Shown in pieces: positions 11,868 to 20,401 of a stretch of 64,000 nt of DNA. Under the pieces are notes generated by a model that saw only the letters and a list, made by a program, of their open reading frames with translations, had not been told where the DNA came from and did no database searches. Both the position numbers and the translations under genes were made by a program. Each line of letters starts with the position of its first letter. Position 1 is the stretch's first letter. Source of the DNA: Stenotrophomonas sp. ATCM1_4 (lineage in GTDB: Bacteria > Pseudomonadota > Gammaproteobacteria > Xanthomonadales > Xanthomonadaceae); assembly GCF_004348115.1 (NCBI RefSeq), contig NZ_QPFB01000001.1, positions 1,636,836 through 1,700,835 of the forward strand, in the 5' to 3' direction.

Positions 11868-12106
11868 CGCTGTGTCTCCACCCGCATGCCCGGGCGTGCC
11901 ACCACCATGCAGGCGCGCAGCTGCTCGATCGCATCGATGCGGACCCGGCATTCGAAGCACAGGCCCATGCCGCACAGCGGCGCGCGCGGCTCGCCGCCGG
12001 GCGAACGCCGGAAGCTGCTGCGCACCTGCGCGATGGCGGCGGCGACGGTGGCGCCCTCCTCCACTTCCACGCGCAGGCCGTCCACACTCAGTACGACGCG
12101 GCTCAT
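11864..12106 (-). CDS. Small [2Fe-2S] ferredoxin-like subunit of D-hydroxyproline dehydrogenase
   Basis: An 80-residue protein of the Fer2_4/HcnA-like type. Four cysteines sit in the expected pattern (C45-GMGL-C50-FE-C53 and C65 in LRACMV), enough to ligate one plant-type [2Fe-2S] cluster. It has no signal peptide. Its start overlaps the stop of the DAO-family subunit and its stop overlaps the start of the FAD/BFD subunit, both by 4 bases, so the three subunits are translationally coupled. It is expected to carry electrons between the two flavin subunits. Confidence 0.88.
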   Translation of the reverse strand: MSRVVLSVDGLRVEVEEGATVAAAIAQVRSSFRRSPGGEPRAPLCGMGLCFECRVRIDAIEQLRACMVVARPGMRVETQR

Positions 12107-13221
12107 GCCACCTCCTGCTGCAGCCGATCCGGCCGATAGGGGTCCAGCGCAAGCGCCGGACTGCGACCGAGGAAGGCATCGACCAGCAGCCGCGCACTGC
12201 CCGGTGCGGCGGTGATGCCCAACCCTTCATGGCCGGCCGCCACCCATACCCGGTGACGGCCCGGCACCGCGCCCAGGTACGGCAAGCCGTCCGGCGTGGC
12301 CGGGCGGAAACCGCACCAGCTGCGCAGCGCACGCAACTCCTGCAGCACCGGGACGAAGTCGAACGCGCGGCGCAGCATGCGTTGCAGCAGCGCCATCGAG
12401 ATACCGTTGTCCGCGGCGTCGTATTCGCGCGAGGACCCGATCAGCAGTTGGCCGTTCGGCCGCGGCTGCACGTTGAACGACACGCTGGCGGCATCGGCCC
12501 CATGCGCGGCGGCGGCATAGCCCATCTCGATCAGCTGGTGGCGCAGCAACGGCCGGTGCCGGTCGGTGATGACCAACTGCCCCTTGCGCGCGCGCATCGG
12601 CAGTTCCGGCAGCAACTCCGGCAATGCGCTGCCGGTGGCCACCAGCACCGGCCCACGCAGCACACGGCCATCGGCCAGCAGCACGCCGTCCTCGACCAGC
12701 TGCGTGGCACGGGCGCCGGCAAACAACTGCATGCCCTGCCGGCAGGCATCTTCGATCAGCCGCCAGGCCACCCGCGGCGGGTAGACCACCGCGTCGCCCG
12801 GTACGTGCATGCCACCGCACAGGCCCGCGGCAAGCTGCGGTTCGCGCTGGTACAGCCCCGCCGCATCCACCGCCACGGCCTGCACGCCGACCGCCGCCAA
12901 CGCATCCACGCGGGCGGCCACGGTATCCAGTTCGTCGCCGTTGCGTGCCACCCACAGGGTGCCGCAGCGTTGGTATTCGGCCTGTGGCCAATCGGCCCAA
13001 CGCTGCCACAGGCGCAGCGAATAGCTGCACAGCGCCAGCTCATGCGCATCGCCATCCATCGCCACCAGGTGGCCCATCGCGGCCGCGCTCGCGCCGCCGC
13101 CCACCGCGCCGCATTCCACCACCGCCACGCGCAGGCCGGCGGCCACCGCGGCTTCGGCGCAGGCGGCGCCGACGATGCCGGCGCCGATGATGATCAGCTC
13201 GAACGTACCGCCTGCACTCAC
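12103..13221 (-). CDS. D-hydroxyproline dehydrogenase catalytic subunit (DAO family FAD oxidoreductase)
   Basis: A 372-residue flavoprotein. The N-terminal FAD motif is ELIIIGAGIVGAACAEAA, and the DAO-family C-terminal flavin contact is in GHEGLGITAAPGSARL. I place the start at GTG 13221 because it overlaps the epimerase stop as GTGA and puts the FAD motif at residue 8; the frame back to 13296 lies inside the epimerase gene. It oxidises cis-4-hydroxy-D-proline to 1-pyrroline-4-hydroxy-2-carboxylate, acting with the ferredoxin and FAD/BFD subunits encoded next. A glycine- or sarcosine-oxidase-like role is the alternative, but the neighbours argue against it. Confidence 0.88.
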   Translation of the reverse strand: MSAGGTFELIIIGAGIVGAACAEAAVAAGLRVAVVECGAVGGGASAAAMGHLVAMDGDAHELALCSYSLRLWQRWADWPQAEYQRCGTLWVARNGDELDTVAARVDALAAVGVQAVAVDAAGLYQREPQLAAGLCGGMHVPGDAVVYPPRVAWRLIEDACRQGMQLFAGARATQLVEDGVLLADGRVLRGPVLVATGSALPELLPELPMRARKGQLVITDRHRPLLRHQLIEMGYAAAAHGADAASVSFNVQPRPNGQLLIGSSREYDAADNGISMALLQRMLRRAFDFVPVLQELRALRSWCGFRPATPDGLPYLGAVPGRHRVWVAAGHEGLGITAAPGSARLLVDAFLGRSPALALDPYRPDRLQQEVA

Positions 13222-14162
13222 GGCCGCGGACCGCCAATGCCCCAGGCGAACGGGTCGGCCGGGTCGATCCGCACGGTGGCACGCGCGGTGATCCACGCCT
13301 GGCCGATGATGCGCGGCAGAATGCCGCGCGTACCGGGCTGGTAGGACGCTTCGAACGCGGTACCCAGCACGCCCTGCTGCGTCCAGTGCTCACCCGCGCC
13401 GAGCTTGCCGTCGGCGGCCAGGCAGGCCAGTTTGGCGCTGGTGCCGGTGCCACACGGCGAACGGTCGTAGGCCAGCCCCGGGCACAACACGAAATTGCGC
13501 ATCTGCCCGCTGCCGTCCGGTGCGGTGGCGTTGACTTCGATGTGGTCGATCTCGCCGTCCTGGCCGCGGATGCCGGCCTGTTCCAGCGCCACGCGGATGG
13601 CCTCGGTATAGGCGGTGAGCGTGCGCTGGTTGGCCAGCTCCACCGTGCACGGCGCCTGCGCGGTGATGAAGAACCAGTTGCCGCCCCAGGCGACGTCGCC
13701 GCGCACCGGGCCATGCCCGGCCACCTCGACCACGACATCGGCCTGGTACCGCCAGCTCTCGACGTTGTCGACCGCGACCCGGCCATCGGCGAACAGTTCC
13801 ACGCACACCGTGCCCACCGGCGTCTCGATGCGATGCCGGCCCGCGCCGATGCGGCCCAGCTCGGCCAGCGTGCGGACCACGCCGATGGTGCCGTGGCCAC
13901 ACATGCCCAGGTAGCCGACGTTGTTGAAGAAGATCACCCCGGTGCACGCGGCCGGATCCTGCGCCGGCAGCAGCAGTGCGCCGACCATCGTGTCCGAGCC
14001 ACGCGGCTCGCACGCCAGCGCCGCGCGCCAATGGTCGAACTGCCCGGCAAAACGCTCGCGGCGCTGCTGCAGGCTGCCTTGGCCAAGATCGGGAAATCCG
14101 CCAAGCACGACCCGGGTGGGCTCGCCTGCGGTATGCGAATCGATGATGTCTATCCGGTGCAT
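13218..14162 (-). CDS. lhpA: 4-hydroxyproline 2-epimerase (proline racemase family)
   Basis: A 314-residue enzyme of the normal family length. Both catalytic cysteines of the epimerase/racemase pair are present: Cys88 in MCGHGTIG and Cys237 in SPCGTGTS, matching the two-Cys epimerase rather than the Cys/Thr dehydratase subgroup. It converts trans-4-hydroxy-L-proline to cis-4-hydroxy-D-proline, the entry step of the pathway, in the cytoplasm. It is the first gene of the eight-gene minus-strand operon and is divergent from the PAS-AraC regulator, with 146 bases between the two starts. Proline racemase activity is a minor alternative, but the pathway genes downstream make hydroxyproline the likely substrate. 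Confidence 0.92.
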   Translation of the reverse strand: MHRIDIIDSHTAGEPTRVVLGGFPDLGQGSLQQRRERFAGQFDHWRAALACEPRGSDTMVGALLLPAQDPAACTGVIFFNNVGYLGMCGHGTIGVVRTLAELGRIGAGRHRIETPVGTVCVELFADGRVAVDNVESWRYQADVVVEVAGHGPVRGDVAWGGNWFFITAQAPCTVELANQRTLTAYTEAIRVALEQAGIRGQDGEIDHIEVNATAPDGSGQMRNFVLCPGLAYDRSPCGTGTSAKLACLAADGKLGAGEHWTQQGVLGTAFEASYQPGTRGILPRIIGQAWITARATVRIDPADPFAWGIGGPRP

Positions 14163-14308
14163 GCGGCCATGCTCCCATTCGCCGCGCAGGCCCGAATAGC
14201 AGGCGATTGGGCGTGCTCATGCGGAATTCGGCACAGCCACCTGAACACGCGCAAACGCCTTCCGGCATGCGCTAGGATCGGCCGCACGCCACCCTGAAGG
14301 CCGCCACC

Positions 14309-15079
14309 GTGATGACGACGCCCCTGGATGCACGCCACTCCTCAAGCGATGTGCAGGACCTGTTCGATGCACTTCCCGACACCGTGTTCTTCATCAAGGA
14401 CCGGCAGGGGCGCTATACGCACTGCAACCTCACCTTGGTGCAGCGGCTGGGCAGGAAGAAGCGTGGCGAAGTGATCGGGCGCTCGCCGCTGGAGGTGTTC
14501 CCCGCGCCGCTGGGCAACCGTTACCTGTTGCAGGACCAGCAGGTCCTCGGCGGCGACCCGATCGCCGACCGCCTGGAAGTGCACCTGTACCCGAACCGGC
14601 GCCCGGGCTGGTGCCTCACCCTGAAACGGCCGATGTACACCGATGGCGCCATCACCGGGTTGATGGGCGTCTCGCGCGACCTCGGCCGCCCCAACAGCCG
14701 CCACTCGGCGTTCGCCCAGCTCGACAAGGTGGTGGCGCACATGCAGCTGCATTTCGAGACCAACCTGCGCACGCCGCAGCTGGCCGAACGCGCGGGCATG
14801 TCGCTGGCGCAGCTGGAGCGCCACTTCCGCCACGTGTTCCAGCTCACCCCGCAGCAGTACATGATCAAGCTGCGCATCGAGATGGCGATGCGGCTGCTGC
14901 GCGGGGAGGGCAGCATCGCCGGCATCGGCCAGCGTTGCGGCTTCAGTGACCAGAGCGCCTTCGCGCGGCAGTTCAAGGCCACCGTCGGCATGACGCCCAG
15001 CGAGTATCGGGCACTGGACGAACGCTTCGGCATGACCGAACCGGCACCGGACAGCCGCATGGCCGAGCTCACCGACTGA
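14309..15079 (+). CDS. PAS-domain AraC-family transcriptional regulator
   Basis: A 256-residue protein. Residues 15-125 form a PAS domain (DALPDTVFFIKDRQGRYT through GLMGVSRDL), and residues 150-245 form two AraC helix-turn-helix motifs (LAERAGMSLAQLERHFRHVF; IGQRCGFSDQSAFARQFK; then GMTPSEYR). GAAGG lies 8 bases before the GTG at 14309; the ATG at 14312 is the alternative start. A TAGGAT -10-like element lies at 14273-14278. It is divergent from the hydroxyproline operon and is its probable activator, with hydroxyproline or a breakdown product as effector. A PAS sensor on an AraC protein is less usual than the cupin or GATase form. Confidence 0.88.
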   Translation: MMTTPLDARHSSSDVQDLFDALPDTVFFIKDRQGRYTHCNLTLVQRLGRKKRGEVIGRSPLEVFPAPLGNRYLLQDQQVLGGDPIADRLEVHLYPNRRPGWCLTLKRPMYTDGAITGLMGVSRDLGRPNSRHSAFAQLDKVVAHMQLHFETNLRTPQLAERAGMSLAQLERHFRHVFQLTPQQYMIKLRIEMAMRLLRGEGSIAGIGQRCGFSDQSAFARQFKATVGMTPSEYRALDERFGMTEPAPDSRMAELTD

Positions 15080-15314
15080 GGCGCACCCACCGGCCCGGCA
15101 GCTGCACGCACGAGCGCATCGCGCTGCCGCACCCTGCCATCCCCGCCCTCAGCGTCGCCACGCCCGCCCGGGCGAGGCTTGCCTGCCCGCGCGACGGGGT
15201 GCTAGAAGGGTCCATGCCGGCCCCTGTCCGGGCCGGGCATCTGGCGCGGCACGACGTACGGGGATCACAGCGGTCACGGCCGCTGCGTTTTATGGCTCGG
15301 GGACATGCAACACC

Positions 15315-16391
15315 ATGGTCGGACGTGAACATGACATCGCGGTGAATCCCGATGCCTGCCCGGTACAAGCCAAGCAGGACATGCTCCGGGCGCTGGACAT
15401 GCATGCCCTGTGGCGCGCCTGCGTGGACCTGGTCAGCCAACGCCTGCCCTGCCATTCGTGCACGCTGATGTACGACATCACCTGCGGCTACCAGCCGCAG
15501 CGCAGCCTGCACTTCCTCGGCGAGACGCCTTCCGGCCTGCCACCGCCCCTGCGCAGCCTGGACGTGGCCGCGCCCTACCTGCAGCAGCATCCGCGCATCC
15601 ATTGGTACACGCTGTCGCAGATCGCCTCCGGCGACGCACAGGCGCGGCAACGACTGCGCGCGCAGAACCCGGCGCCGGGCTGGCACGAGTTCATCCACAT
15701 GGCGTTCTGGGGCGAGGACGGCCTGGAAGCGGTGCTGAGCATCCGCATGCGCGAAGGCCACGAACAGATCACCGACGGCCACCAGCAGTTCCTGGACGAG
15801 CTGCACCCGCTGATGTCCGCCGGACTGCAGCGCCTGCGCTCACTGCGCGACGAACGCCGCAGCGTCTACCAGGCACTGCTCGACCGGCAGAGCCTGCCGG
15901 AGCTGATCCTCGACCACGAGCTGCACCCGATCAGCCTGTCCCCCGCGGCGCAGCGGCTGTGCGCCGACTGGCTGGAACCGGACCGGTCCGGGCTGCCGGT
16001 TGTCATCGCCGCGGAACTGCGCCGCTGGCTCGGCCACCCCGGCGCAGTCGCCCCCGGCAGCAGCACGACGGTCAGCCACCCGCGATGTCCGGGCAAGGCG
16101 CTGCACATCCGCCTGGAAGCACAGCTGCCGGCCCATCCACTGCAACCGCTGTACCTGCTGTGCCTGGCCACGGCCGCGCCGGCGGGCAGCCAGCGGCCGG
16201 TATGGTCCAAGCTCTCGCCTACCGAACAACGCGTGGCCGAGCTGGTCGTCGATGGCCTGCGCAACGACGAGATCGCCCATCACCTGAGCCGCTCGCGCAA
16301 GACCATCGAAAGCCAGATCAGCGCGATCTACCGCAAGCTCGACGTCGGCCACCGCGCCCAGCTGGTGCGCCTGCTGAGCACCGCCTGCTGA
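15315..16391 (+). CDS. LuxR-type helix-turn-helix regulator with unassigned N-terminal domain
   Basis: A 358-residue protein. The last 65 residues are a GerE/LuxR helix-turn-helix (KLSPTEQRVAELVVDGLRND, then SRSRKTIESQISAIYRKLDV). The first 290 residues show no receiver aspartate, no autoinducer-domain signature and no ATP-binding site that I can recognise; they look like a GAF/PAS-type alpha-beta sensor. It lies 235 bases after the AraC gene on the same strand and ends 13 bases from the convergent beta-lactamase-fold gene. Target genes and signal are unknown. Confidence 0.82.
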   Translation: MVGREHDIAVNPDACPVQAKQDMLRALDMHALWRACVDLVSQRLPCHSCTLMYDITCGYQPQRSLHFLGETPSGLPPPLRSLDVAAPYLQQHPRIHWYTLSQIASGDAQARQRLRAQNPAPGWHEFIHMAFWGEDGLEAVLSIRMREGHEQITDGHQQFLDELHPLMSAGLQRLRSLRDERRSVYQALLDRQSLPELILDHELHPISLSPAAQRLCADWLEPDRSGLPVVIAAELRRWLGHPGAVAPGSSTTVSHPRCPGKALHIRLEAQLPAHPLQPLYLLCLATAAPAGSQRPVWSKLSPTEQRVAELVVDGLRNDEIAHHLSRSRKTIESQISAIYRKLDVGHRAQLVRLLSTAC

Positions 16392-16404
16392 GCACCACGC
16401 GCGC

Positions 16405-17439
16405 TCAGGGCACGAACAGGAAGTAGTCATGCGCCGCCCGCGCCAGCTGGGCGATGGCCGCGTCGCGCTCCTGGCTGCTGGCGCGCGACTGCACGAACAC
16501 GCTGATCACCGCATGGCCGCGTCCGCCCGGCAGGGTGATCACGCCGACATCGTTGATCACGTCGCCCACCGTGCCGGTCTTGTGCGCCACCGGCGTGTCG
16601 CGCGGCAGCATGCCGGGCAGGCGCGCGGTGCCGGTGCGGGTATCGCGCATGATCGCCTGCAGCACGTCCAGGCTGGCCGGGCTCAGCACCTGCCCCTTCC
16701 ATGTCTTTTCCAGCAGCAACGTCATCGCGCGCGCGGTACTGGTGTCGCGCGGGTCGGCGTTCCAGGCGTTGGTGTGGCTGCGCCGCTGCTCCTCGCTGCG
16801 CTCGCCGCGCGAGAGTTCGGCGTAGGCGGCCGGGCCCATCGGCTGGGCCTGCGAGGCAGCGTTGCCACGGTAGTTGGCCAGCAGCTCCCAGATGTAGCGG
16901 TCCACGCGCAGGCCGTCGATGCCCAGCGCGCGCATGCGTGCGTCCACCGCGGCAGTGCCGCCGCCGAGCCGGATCAGGATGTCGGTGGCGTTGTTGTCGC
17001 TGACGGTGATCATCATGTGCAGCAGGTCGCGCACGGTGATCGCCGAACCGGCGCTCAGGTGCAGGTCCATCGGCCCGCCCATCTCCGGATAGATGTCATC
17101 GGCCTTCAACGTGACCTGCTGCTGCAGCGACAGCGTGCCTTCATCGACCAGCGCGAGGATATGTACCGCCACCGGCACCTTCATCGTGCTGGCCATCGGG
17201 AACGGCCGATCACCGTTGATGTAGACGCTGCGCCCGCTTTCCAGGTGCACGATGGCCGCACCCAGCTCGCCCCCGGGCAGCAGGCTGGCCAGGCGTTGCG
17301 CCTCGGCCTGCAGCGGCGCCGCCGGTGCGCTGCGCGCCAGCAGCGTGCCGGGCAGCCACAGGCTGGCCAGCAACGCGGCGGCCAGCAGCGGACGGCGCGG
17401 ATGCAGGCGGCGAGGAGAAGCGGAACGGGTCATGTTCAA
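16405..17439 (-). CDS. Class A beta-lactamase-fold serine hydrolase (exported)
   Basis: A 344-residue exported protein with a long basic signal peptide (SASPRRLHPRR, then a hydrophobic stretch ending LLARSAP). All three core motifs are present: Ser84-Thr-Met-Lys87 (STMK), Ser147-Asp-Asn149 (SDN) and Lys287-Thr-Gly (KTG). The omega-loop Glu is probably E185 in WELLAN, followed by an insertion of about 35 residues before a DPRDTSTA segment that class A enzymes share. It is longer than, and different from, the L2 enzyme of S. maltophilia. The start is TTG 17439 (8 bases from GGAGG) or ATG 17433 (14 bases). It lies 65 bases downstream of the TonB receptor gene and may be cotranscribed. Beta-lactamase activity is plausible, not shown. 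Confidence 0.82.
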   Translation of the reverse strand: MNMTRSASPRRLHPRRPLLAAALLASLWLPGTLLARSAPAAPLQAEAQRLASLLPGGELGAAIVHLESGRSVYINGDRPFPMASTMKVPVAVHILALVDEGTLSLQQQVTLKADDIYPEMGGPMDLHLSAGSAITVRDLLHMMITVSDNNATDILIRLGGGTAAVDARMRALGIDGLRVDRYIWELLANYRGNAASQAQPMGPAAYAELSRGERSEEQRRSHTNAWNADPRDTSTARAMTLLLEKTWKGQVLSPASLDVLQAIMRDTRTGTARLPGMLPRDTPVAHKTGTVGDVINDVGVITLPGGRGHAVISVFVQSRASSQERDAAIAQLARAAHDYFLFVP

Positions 17440-17467
17440 GGGGGTTTCCTCCAGGGACGGGAAGCGC

Positions 17468-17497
17468 CGCGGCGGGACTGACGATCATCCCGCCGCG
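17468..17497. repeat. Perfect 10-bp hairpin between receptor and hydrolase genes
   Basis: CGCGGCGGGA and its complement TCCCGCCGCG flank a 10-base loop in the 65-base gap. There is no T-run, so it may only reduce, not stop, readthrough into the hydrolase gene. Confidence 0.45.
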
Positions 17498-17504
17498 ACC
17501 AGGC

Positions 17505-20225
17505 TCAGAAACGCATGCGGGCGCCCAGCGTGTAGTAGCGGCCGACCACGTCGTAGTACGGCGAGCCTACCGCGCCCAGCGGCGATTTCTTGTCGAACAG
17601 GTTGCTGATGTCGGCGTAGATCTCGAACTCGCGGTCCGCGGACATCGGCAGGCGCATGCGTCCACCCACGTCCCAGTACACGTAGGAACCGATGTCGCCG
17701 TTGGTCAGCTGCAACTGGTTGTTGTAGACGCCGGCGGACAGGTAACGCGCGCGCGCCTGCGCCGAATAGCGGTCGCCACGCCAGCCGAAGGTGGCGTTGC
17801 CGCGCCAGCGCGGCACGCCCGAGCCGCCGGTCAGGCCCTGCGAGGTGACGTACTCGAAGCTGTTCTTGCCGTCGTAGGTGGTCAGGCTGTCCACCCAGGT
17901 CGCCAGCACGCGGGCGTGGAACTGGCCCGGCATCGCGGCGAACAGCGTGGCCGCCGGCAGGCTGTACATCAGATCCACGTCCACGCCGTTGGTGCGGTAC
18001 TCGGCCAGGTTGACGTAGTTGGAGTTGATCCGCTCGATCTCGCCGTTGCCGTCGCGCACCACGCGGCCACACATGGCCTGGTTGCCGGCGATGCAGCGCA
18101 GGACGGTTTCCTGCGCCGACACCTGGGTGATCACGTCCTTGATCTCGATGTCGAAGTAGTCCACCGACATGATCAGGCCCGGGGCGCGGGCCGGCGCCCA
18201 GGTGAAGCCGACGGTCAGCGTATCGGCCTTCTCCGGGTCCAGCCGCGGGTTGCCACCGCCGATCACCAGTGCGCTGAGCGAGGTACCGGTGAGCGGGTCG
18301 CTGATGGTCGACCAGCCGGTGGTGCTGGTGGTGTACATCTCCGACAGGTTGGCCGAACGGATGTCGCGCGAGCGGGTGAAGCGGCCGCGGAAGCCATCGA
18401 AGAACTCATTGGTCATGCCGTACTTCCACGACCAGATCGCACCGGAGCTGTTGTAGTCGCTGAAGCGCGCGGCGGCATTGACCTGCAGGTCGCGCAGCGC
18501 CGGCACGTCGCGCAGCAGCGGCGCGGCCACCTCGGCGAAGGCCTCGCGCACGGTGAAGCTGCCGGCCATCGGCGAGGAGCTCCAGGTGCTGAACGCCTTG
18601 GCCAGGTCCTGCGCCCCCACCTTCTGATCGATCTGCTCCTTGCGCGCCTCCAGGCCCACCGCCACCGATACCTCGCCGGCCGGCAGCGAGAACGGCTCGC
18701 CGCGCAGGTCCAGGCCGGCGGTGTCCAACCGGGTGTTGGTCATGCGCCGCGGCGTGCCGGTCACGTAGGCGGCCGCCTCGGCCGAGGGCGCGCCGTGGCC
18801 GAACAGGTTGATCGGCACGCAGCCGGAGCCGGGGTTGGTCAAGGTCACCCGGCAGACCACCTTGCCGCTGACCGGATCGATCACCGCGTCCACCGCGTCG
18901 CGGTAGTTGCTGGTCAGCAGGAAGCCCGGCGCGGCCAGGTCGGACTGGTTGTCGCCGTGGCTGTAGTAGCCGCCCCAGCGCCAGTTGTCGCCCACCACGC
19001 CATCCAGCGCGACGGTGAACTGGGTGGTGCGACGGTCGTAGTCGATGTCGGGGAAGGCGAAGTCGCTGTTGAAGCGGCCCAGGGTGAAACTGGTCTCTCC
19101 GGCCGCTTCCATCGCATCGCGCACCGCCGCCGGCAGGAACGCGTTGTCCACGCCAAGGCGCAGCCCGGTGCCGCGGTTGTGGTCGCCGAACCACGGGAAG
19201 CGGTTCCAGCTGCGCGAATGGCGCACGTCCACGGTCAGGCCGACGTTGTCGGTGAGGTTCCATGACAGCCGCCCCAGCACGTTGTAGCGCCGCTGCGGCG
19301 TCATCAGCGAGCTGATGTCATCGTTGCTCGGGCTCTCGCCACCCTGGATCAGCGATGCGCCGGTATAGCCGGGGAAGGGACGCAGGCTGCCGTCCGGGTT
19401 GAAGGCCATGCCGGCCAGTACGCCGCTGGTGATCAGGCCACCGATGGCGGCGTTGCCGTAGCCCACGTCGCCGACCATCGTGTAGGTGCCGTCGCCATTG
19501 GACAGTTGCGCGGTGCGGCCCAGCCAGCGGCGCGAGGTCTTGGGAATCACGCCGTCGTTGTTGAGCGCCTCCGCGCCGATCACCACATGGCCACGGCCCT
19601 GGGCGACCTCGAAGCCGGTGGCCGCCGAGACGTACTGCTTCTGGTTGTCCGAACGCGAGGACACCCCGCCCTGCACGTCGACCTTGGTCCCGACCAGCTG
19701 GCTGTCCAGCTGCACGTTGACCACGCCGCTGACCGCGCCCGAGCCCCAGGCCGCCGAGGCGCCGCCGGTGACCACGTCCACGCCACTGATCAGGATCGAG
19801 GGGATCGCGGCCAGGTCGTTGTCGCTGGAGAAGCGTCGCCCGTCCAGCAGCACCAGCGTGCGGCTGGTGCCCAGGCCACGCAGGTCGACCGGCGCGCGTG
19901 CCGCGTCCACGCCGGTGGTGTGGGTCTGCGGCGACACCGTGCCGCGGAACTGCGGCAGGTCGTTGAGCGCGGCGGCGATGTTGGTGTGGGTGGAGAGCTG
20001 CAGTTCCTCCGGCGTCACCTTCACCGTCGGCGTGGGCGCGTTGAAGCCGGGGCGGTCGATGCGCGAGCCCGAGGCGGTGACCTTGACGCTGGCGATGTCC
20101 ACCACCTTGCCGTCGGCCGGTGCCGGTGGCGTGTCTGCGTTCTGGGCCGATACGGCGGGGATCGTTCCGACAAGGATCAGGGCGATGCCCGTGGACAACG
20201 CGGTTCTGGCGATACGAGACGACAT
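17505..20225 (-). CDS. TonB-dependent outer-membrane receptor
   Basis: A 906-residue receptor. Residues 1-27 form a signal peptide ending IPAVSAQ; GAGGAA lies 4 bases before the ATG. The plug shows VKVTASGSRIDRPGFN, NDLPQFRG, VDLRGLGTSRTLVLLDGRRF and SAAWGSGAVSGVVNVQL. A long barrel with many aromatic-alternating strands follows, ending in GRYYTLGARMRF with the terminal Phe favoured by the BAM machinery. The substrate is unknown. Downstream, 65 bases away on the same strand, is the beta-lactamase-fold hydrolase. Upstream is the actP terminator, so this gene has its own promoter in the 130 bases before 20354. Confidence 0.9.
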   Translation of the reverse strand: MSSRIARTALSTGIALILVGTIPAVSAQNADTPPAPADGKVVDIASVKVTASGSRIDRPGFNAPTPTVKVTPEELQLSTHTNIAAALNDLPQFRGTVSPQTHTTGVDAARAPVDLRGLGTSRTLVLLDGRRFSSDNDLAAIPSILISGVDVVTGGASAAWGSGAVSGVVNVQLDSQLVGTKVDVQGGVSSRSDNQKQYVSAATGFEVAQGRGHVVIGAEALNNDGVIPKTSRRWLGRTAQLSNGDGTYTMVGDVGYGNAAIGGLITSGVLAGMAFNPDGSLRPFPGYTGASLIQGGESPSNDDISSLMTPQRRYNVLGRLSWNLTDNVGLTVDVRHSRSWNRFPWFGDHNRGTGLRLGVDNAFLPAAVRDAMEAAGETSFTLGRFNSDFAFPDIDYDRRTTQFTVALDGVVGDNWRWGGYYSHGDNQSDLAAPGFLLTSNYRDAVDAVIDPVSGKVVCRVTLTNPGSGCVPINLFGHGAPSAEAAAYVTGTPRRMTNTRLDTAGLDLRGEPFSLPAGEVSVAVGLEARKEQIDQKVGAQDLAKAFSTWSSSPMAGSFTVREAFAEVAAPLLRDVPALRDLQVNAAARFSDYNSSGAIWSWKYGMTNEFFDGFRGRFTRSRDIRSANLSEMYTTSTTGWSTISDPLTGTSLSALVIGGGNPRLDPEKADTLTVGFTWAPARAPGLIMSVDYFDIEIKDVITQVSAQETVLRCIAGNQAMCGRVVRDGNGEIERINSNYVNLAEYRTNGVDVDLMYSLPAATLFAAMPGQFHARVLATWVDSLTTYDGKNSFEYVTSQGLTGGSGVPRWRGNATFGWRGDRYSAQARARYLSAGVYNNQLQLTNGDIGSYVYWDVGGRMRLPMSADREFEIYADISNLFDKKSPLGAVGSPYYDVVGRYYTLGARMRF

Positions 20226-20353
20226 ACGGTTCCTCGCAGACGGCTGGAAGTGGATACGACGGACCTGTGATGCGGAACTCCCCTTGTCCGCATCTTAGGA
20301 AGCCGTCTTCCGACCCCGCATCAGGGAAAACCCCCATAGCCGACCCATAAACG

Positions 20354-20385
20354 ACAACGGCCGGCGCAAGCGCCGGCCGTTGTTT
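20354..20385 (-). terminator. Terminator of actP
   Basis: CAACGGCCGGCG and CGCCGGCCGTTG make a perfect 12-bp stem with a 4-base loop, starting 20 bases past the actP stop. On the minus strand it is followed by TCGTTTATG, a modest T-tract. Confidence 0.75.
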
Positions 20386-20401
20386 CAAACGTTACCAATT
20401 A

